A stretch of 64,000 bases of DNA from CALGDE01 sp964655355. GTDB lineage: Bacteria > Cyanobacteriota > Cyanobacteriia > CACIAM-69d. The stretch spans positions 1 through 64,000 of the forward strand of contig CAZZMD010000016.1 of assembly GCA_964655355.1 (NCBI GenBank). The letters run 5' to 3'. A program made the position numbers and the translations under genes. The notes beneath the pieces are model-generated. The model did not search any database. It saw only the letters and a program-made list of their open reading frames with translations, and had not been told where the DNA came from. Shown here piece by piece: positions 60,564-64,000 of the stretch; position 1 is the first letter of the stretch; every line of letters starts with the position of its first letter.

Positions 60564-62006
60564 CTAGATACGCATCAGACGACGGAGCAAGCTCAGTTTC
60601 TGATCGTCGTAGGGGGCGTAGCGCAGGTTGAGGTCGAGCCAGAAGGGACGTTTTAGGACGGCTTTCTGATGGGTGAAGCAGTCAAACCCCGCTTTACCGT
60701 GGTACTGCCCCATACCGCTGGGTCCAACGCCGCCGAAGGGAAGGTTAGGGGCAGCCGTTTGCAGCACCGCATCATTGAGGACGATCGCCCCGGATCGGGT
60801 TTCCTGGGTAAATTGCTGTTGGCGATCGCGGTCTTTGGAGAAGAGATAGATGGCGAGGGGGCTGGGCTGACGGCTGATATAGCGCAGCACGTCGTCCAGG
60901 TCGTCGTAGGGCAGGATCGGCAGCAAAGGACCAAAAATTTCCTCCTGCATCAGCGGCGAGTTAGCGGGCACATCGTCGATTAGGGTGGGGTCGATATACC
61001 GATCCCCGGGGGCAACCCGTCCCCCAAACACCACGCGGCCGCCAGAGGTCATCAGCCGTTGGATGCGATCGCACTGGTGTTGATTAATCAGGCGACCATA
61101 GTCGGGACTTTGCTCCGGGGCTTCGCCGAAAAATTCGGTGATGGTGCGCGCCAGTTGTTGCAGCAGCGCCGACTTCAGACTGCGATGAACCCACACATGA
61201 TCCACCGCCAAACAGGTTTGACCGGCATTTAAAAACTTGCCCCAGGCAATCCGCCGCGCCGCCACTTCCAAATCAACGGTTTCATCCACTACACAGGGAT
61301 TTTTACCCCCCAATTCCAAAGTCACCGGCGTCAGATGCTTCGCCGCCAGGGCCATCACCATTTTGGCGATGGTGGGACCACCGGTATAGAAAATATGGTC
61401 AAACCGTTCCTCCAGCAGGGCTTGGCTCGTATTCGCGCCCCCCTCCACTGCCGTCACATACATGGGGTCAAAGGTGCGCTGGAGCAGTTCGGCGATCGCC
61501 CGGGAGGTATGGGGAGCCACCTCCGAGGGTTTAATAATGGCGCAATTCCCCGCCGCGATCGCCCCAATTAAGGGCACCAGGGTTAACTGCACCGGATAGT
61601 TCCAGGCCCCCATAATCAACACCGTCCCCAGGGGTTCCGGCATCACTCGCCCCGACCCCGGCCACAGGGTCAACGGCAACCCCACCCGACGCGATCGCAT
61701 CCATTTCGGTAGGTTTTTCAAGGCGACATCCAACTCCGCCAAACAAAAGCCCACCTCCGACGACAGCACCTCAAATCCAGATTTTCCTAAGTCTTGTTGC
61801 AGCGCATCCGCCAGCCGGGGTTCCCATTCCACCAACGCCCGCCGCAGTTCCTGGAGCCGTCGCAGCCGATAATCCAGCGATCGCGTATATCCCAGCCCAA
61901 AAAAGTCGCGCTGCCGCTGCACCAACGCCGCCGGTGTTGCTCCTGTCCCGCTCGCCATTCCAGGCCCCGAGGAGGCGGAGGGAAATTGCGCTGATGGGTT
62001 AACCAC
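60564..62006 (-). CDS. aldehyde dehydrogenase (fatty-aldehyde type)
   Basis: 480 residues from a GTG start with AGGAGAG upstream. NAD(P)-dependent oxidation of aldehydes to acids. Catalytic Cys265 lies in NAGQTCLAVDH and the general base Glu231 in VTLELGGKNP. LIMGAWNYPVQLTLVPLIGA and the C-terminal FGGVGPSGMGQYHGKAGFDC are typical of the ALDH3-like group, which includes fatty aldehyde dehydrogenases; in cyanobacteria this type (AldE) oxidises fatty aldehydes. The end (LRYAPYDDQKLSLLRRLMRI) lacks a membrane anchor. Confidence 0.92.
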   Translation of the reverse strand: MVNPSAQFPSASSGPGMASGTGATPAALVQRQRDFFGLGYTRSLDYRLRRLQELRRALVEWEPRLADALQQDLGKSGFEVLSSEVGFCLAELDVALKNLPKWMRSRRVGLPLTLWPGSGRVMPEPLGTVLIMGAWNYPVQLTLVPLIGAIAAGNCAIIKPSEVAPHTSRAIAELLQRTFDPMYVTAVEGGANTSQALLEERFDHIFYTGGPTIAKMVMALAAKHLTPVTLELGGKNPCVVDETVDLEVAARRIAWGKFLNAGQTCLAVDHVWVHRSLKSALLQQLARTITEFFGEAPEQSPDYGRLINQHQCDRIQRLMTSGGRVVFGGRVAPGDRYIDPTLIDDVPANSPLMQEEIFGPLLPILPYDDLDDVLRYISRQPSPLAIYLFSKDRDRQQQFTQETRSGAIVLNDAVLQTAAPNLPFGGVGPSGMGQYHGKAGFDCFTHQKAVLKRPFWLDLNLRYAPYDDQKLSLLRRLMRI

Positions 62007-62241
62007 GTTACTCTCCTAGTTACCTGAGAATAATGACCTGAGAAAATTATCTGAACTATCCGAAAATAGTTACTGGAGAGTTCGCTCCAGGGGTGCTCCA
62101 GTGCTGGCGTGCAAGGGGCATCGTTCGTCACAATAATCCCGCCATCATAACGTTCCCCGTTGGGGCGATCGCCCGACAGTTTCAATCCCACACATTCCCC
62201 CTGCCCGCCCCTTCATCCCCTAGATTCCGTGAGGTGTAGCC

Positions 62242-62607
62242 ATGGCCCGTCCCACCATCGAATTTTTTGACGGCGTTTACGAAGCCTTTGATGAAGTGAG
62301 CCTGCGGCGCAATACCCGCACCGGCGCAAAGATTGTGGTGATGATTTTTCGCGAATTGAAGTGTATTGAGCAATTTAAAGCCCTGCGGGCGCAATTTTCC
62401 AATGCCCTGCGCCTAACGGATGAAGAGGGGGAAATTAGCGTGGAGCCATCAGGCGTAAAGTTCTACTTTGGGGGACCGGAAGGGGATGATCTCGATCGGG
62501 TGGAATGTTCCGTCGAAATTGCCCGCGAGGATCATTTTGAACGGGTGATGCGCTTCCTACACCGCTTTGCCGACGACAACGGCATGGGATACGACGGGGC
62601 GGAATAA
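62242..62607 (+). CDS. photosystem II Psb28-family protein (Psb28-2-like)
   Basis: 121 residues. It has a Psb28-like pattern: IEFFDGVYEAFDEVSLRRNT at the start, RLTDEEGEISVEPSGVKFYF in the middle and HFERVMRFLHRFADDNGMGY at the end, the last being the family's signature. Psb28 binds the PSII core during assembly on the cytoplasmic face. The sequence is nearer, from memory, to the Psb28-2 paralogue than to Psb28-1. It is soluble and monocistronic. Confidence 0.8.
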   Translation: MARPTIEFFDGVYEAFDEVSLRRNTRTGAKIVVMIFRELKCIEQFKALRAQFSNALRLTDEEGEISVEPSGVKFYFGGPEGDDLDRVECSVEIAREDHFERVMRFLHRFADDNGMGYDGAE

Positions 62608-62742
62608 CCGGTAACGTCAAATCCCCCCATCCTCTGCGGCCACTGGACGCAAAATCATCCTGTATCACCGCTAGCATTCCCGACTTTTTAAAACTCGCTA
62701 CCATAGCTCAAAAGGCATGGGGAAAGTTTTAGGGACAGGTCA

Positions 62743-63750
62743 ATGCAGCACTTTACACGGCACCTTCATCACCAACGCGGGTTCGGGACCGCGCGTTTAT
62801 TGCCCTTGGTTTTAGCGTTATCCCTCCCCCTGGGGGCCTGTCAGCTCACCTCCCAGACCTCTGATGTAGTCAGTGGTGTAGTCCCTAACCCTCCCGCCCA
62901 AGCGTCAGATGGCACCCGCCCAACGCCCGAGTTAACGGCGGACGCCAAAGCAATCAATGACGCCATTTTGGATGATTTGAAAGGGGCAACGTTTGTCTAT
63001 CTCGGCGAGGTGCATAACCAACCGGGCGATCGCGCAGGCCAGATGGCAATCCTGGAAGCGCTGTACGAGGACAATCCCAAGCTGGCCATTTCCATGGAAA
63101 TGTTCCAGCGTCCGTTCCAGCCCTTTTTGGATGATTATCTGGCGGGGGAAATTGATGAAGCCGAGTTGGTCGCCAAGACCGAATATGAGCAGCGTTGGGG
63201 CTTTCCCTGGGAATCCTATGCGCCGATTTTACGGTTCGCGAAAGAGAATCAGGTCCCAGTGATTGCGGCCAATACCCCCACGGAAATTCTGCGGAAGGTG
63301 GCCCGGGAAGGGCTGGACAATCTCAGCGGCGATGATTTCCGATATATTCCCCCCCGGGAGGAAATCCTGCTGGACAATCAAGCCTATCGGGATCAGCTCC
63401 AGGGCATTTTTTCCCAACACATGCACAGCGGACACGGCAATAGCGATGGATTTGAACGCTTTTTTTCCGCCCAGGTGACTTGGGATGAAACCATGGCCGA
63501 GGCGATCGCCAAGTTCCACGCCGAGAACCCGGACTATCGCATTGTGTCCATCAGCGGCTTAGGCCATGTGTCCTATGGCTATGGCATCCCCAGTCGGGTT
63601 GAGCGCCGGGTGGACGATGGACTGGAGCACCGCAGCGTTTTATTTACCCATCAGGATCGGAAGCTGCCCCCCAACGCCGACCAGGCCGCTGACCATTTTT
63701 GGCGCTATGCCGAATTGCCCCGCCGCCGACAGTCCCTACCTAGTCAGTAG
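62743..63750 (+). CDS. ChaN-family lipoprotein
   Basis: 335 residues. A lipoprotein signal ends in the lipobox LPLGAC with Cys33. The mature domain has the ChaN (haem-binding uptake protein, Tiki/ChaN) blocks VYLGEVHNQPGDRAGQM with Glu-His, ISMEMFQRPFQPFLDDYLAG and IPVIAANTPTEILRKVAREG-like text (VPVIAANTPTEILRKV). The end holds SISGLGHVSYGYGIPSRVER. In other bacteria ChaN binds haem and is iron-regulated; here it may bind haem or act as an outer-membrane/periplasmic protease-like protein (inference). A Pro/Thr-rich stretch follows the lipobox. Confidence 0.85.
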   Translation: MQHFTRHLHHQRGFGTARLLPLVLALSLPLGACQLTSQTSDVVSGVVPNPPAQASDGTRPTPELTADAKAINDAILDDLKGATFVYLGEVHNQPGDRAGQMAILEALYEDNPKLAISMEMFQRPFQPFLDDYLAGEIDEAELVAKTEYEQRWGFPWESYAPILRFAKENQVPVIAANTPTEILRKVAREGLDNLSGDDFRYIPPREEILLDNQAYRDQLQGIFSQHMHSGHGNSDGFERFFSAQVTWDETMAEAIAKFHAENPDYRIVSISGLGHVSYGYGIPSRVERRVDDGLEHRSVLFTHQDRKLPPNADQAADHFWRYAELPRRRQSLPSQ

Positions 63751-63849
63751 GTCAGTCGTCATTAGGTCATTAGGTCATTGAGTCAGTTATCAGGGCGGCG
63801 GGGGCGATCGCCCTCCACCGTCCCTCTCCTTTCCCATCCTGACGTTTCC

Positions 63850-63999
63850 CTATTCCGGGGCATCCAGGTCCACAACAACCAGGGGTGTACGCTGTAGCCC
63901 TTGGAAGAATAGGGCAGTCACATCGGGCTGGTCCGAACTATCCCCAGACTGAGCAAAGTCGGATTGTAATTTCTGCAAAATCTTTTGCCACACCAACGT
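63850..63999 (-). CDS. 3' end of an unidentified gene, cut by the window edge
   Basis: An open frame enters from the right edge and ends at a TAG at 63850-63852. The visible 49 residues read TLVWQKILQKLQSDFAQSGD and later ALFFQGLQRTPLVVVDLDAP. It is convergent with the ChaN-like gene. The short fragment has no recognisable domain. Confidence 0.5.
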   Translation of the reverse strand, partial: TLVWQKILQKLQSDFAQSGDSSDQPDVTALFFQGLQRTPLVVVDLDAPE

Positions 64000-64000
64000 C

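Noticed and set aside
1..64000. CRISPR array, insertion sequence or prophage
   Set aside because: Short tandem repeats exist (12, 14 and 15 bp) but none has spacers; no transposase, integrase or phage structural gene was found.

Overview
The window comes from a cyanobacterial chromosome. The palindrome GCGATCGC (HIP1) occurs throughout, inside genes and between them. The window carries photosystem I genes (psaF, psaJ, psaL), a cytochrome b6f subunit (petG), a Psb28-family gene and several families found mainly in cyanobacteria (DUF3110, DUF3172, Npun_F0813 family, NdbB-type dehydrogenase). Base composition looks GC-rich, roughly 55-60% by eye, except for a visibly AT-richer patch at about 23.1-24.9 kb. 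I cannot name the genus. I see no insertion sequence, prophage, CRISPR array or integrase; this reads as ordinary core chromosome with some lineage-specific genes.

Layout. 0-5.3 kb: a dnaK3-like Hsp70 with a very long disordered tail, a zinc-finger-less DnaJ, a terminator, a HEAT-repeat protein and petG. 5.3-10.3 kb, minus strand: purE, ndbB-type quinone reductase, an acidic HTH protein probably co-transcribed with a membrane protein, and an Npun_F0813-family gene. 10.5-13.6 kb: tRNA-Arg(UCU), a possible 32-residue membrane peptide, pyrG, a palindromic HIP1-centred terminator and a small conserved Pro/Ala-rich protein. 13.8-20.2 kb: a CHAT-protease/TPR membrane protein, a beta-helix protein with two SLH triplets and a degenerate receiver-GGDEF protein. 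20.2-23.1 kb: tsaD, then psaF-psaJ-psaL. 23.3-24.9 kb: AT-richer lipase and GNAT genes; the lipase lies between two related hairpin sequences. 25-31.1 kb, minus strand: M48 protease, cyclic-nucleotide-binding methyltransferase fusion, MpaB-type oxygenase (overlapping ATGA junction) and a coiled-coil/EamA transporter. 31.2-42 kb: transketolase, a bitopic coiled-coil protein, DUF3110, hisH, a C15-type peptidase overlapping a glycosyltransferase, an iron permease with an upstream Fur-like box, DUF3172 and pyrD. 42.1-47.7 kb: a giant DUF4347 adhesin-like protein with seven C-terminal repeats. 47.8-52.4 kb: clpS, M20 amidohydrolase, HD-domain protein, a 5x12-bp repeat, the RNase P RNA and a hypothetical gene. 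52.5-64 kb: lysC with four ACT domains, a Ser/Thr kinase, a Rieske oxygenase, an OmpR-type regulator, an FtsX-type permease, an aldehyde dehydrogenase, a Psb28-2-like gene, a ChaN-like lipoprotein and the 3' end of an unidentified gene.

No single large novel system stands out. The best leads are: the transporter / MpaB oxygenase / cyclic-nucleotide-binding methyltransferase unit; two large proteins with similarly spaced His...Cys pairs of the caspase-like kind (CHAT and DUF4347); the doubly degenerate receiver-GGDEF protein; the psaF-psaJ-psaL order; and the lipase gene bracketed by hairpin copies. All functional calls rest on reading motifs by eye; no database search was run.
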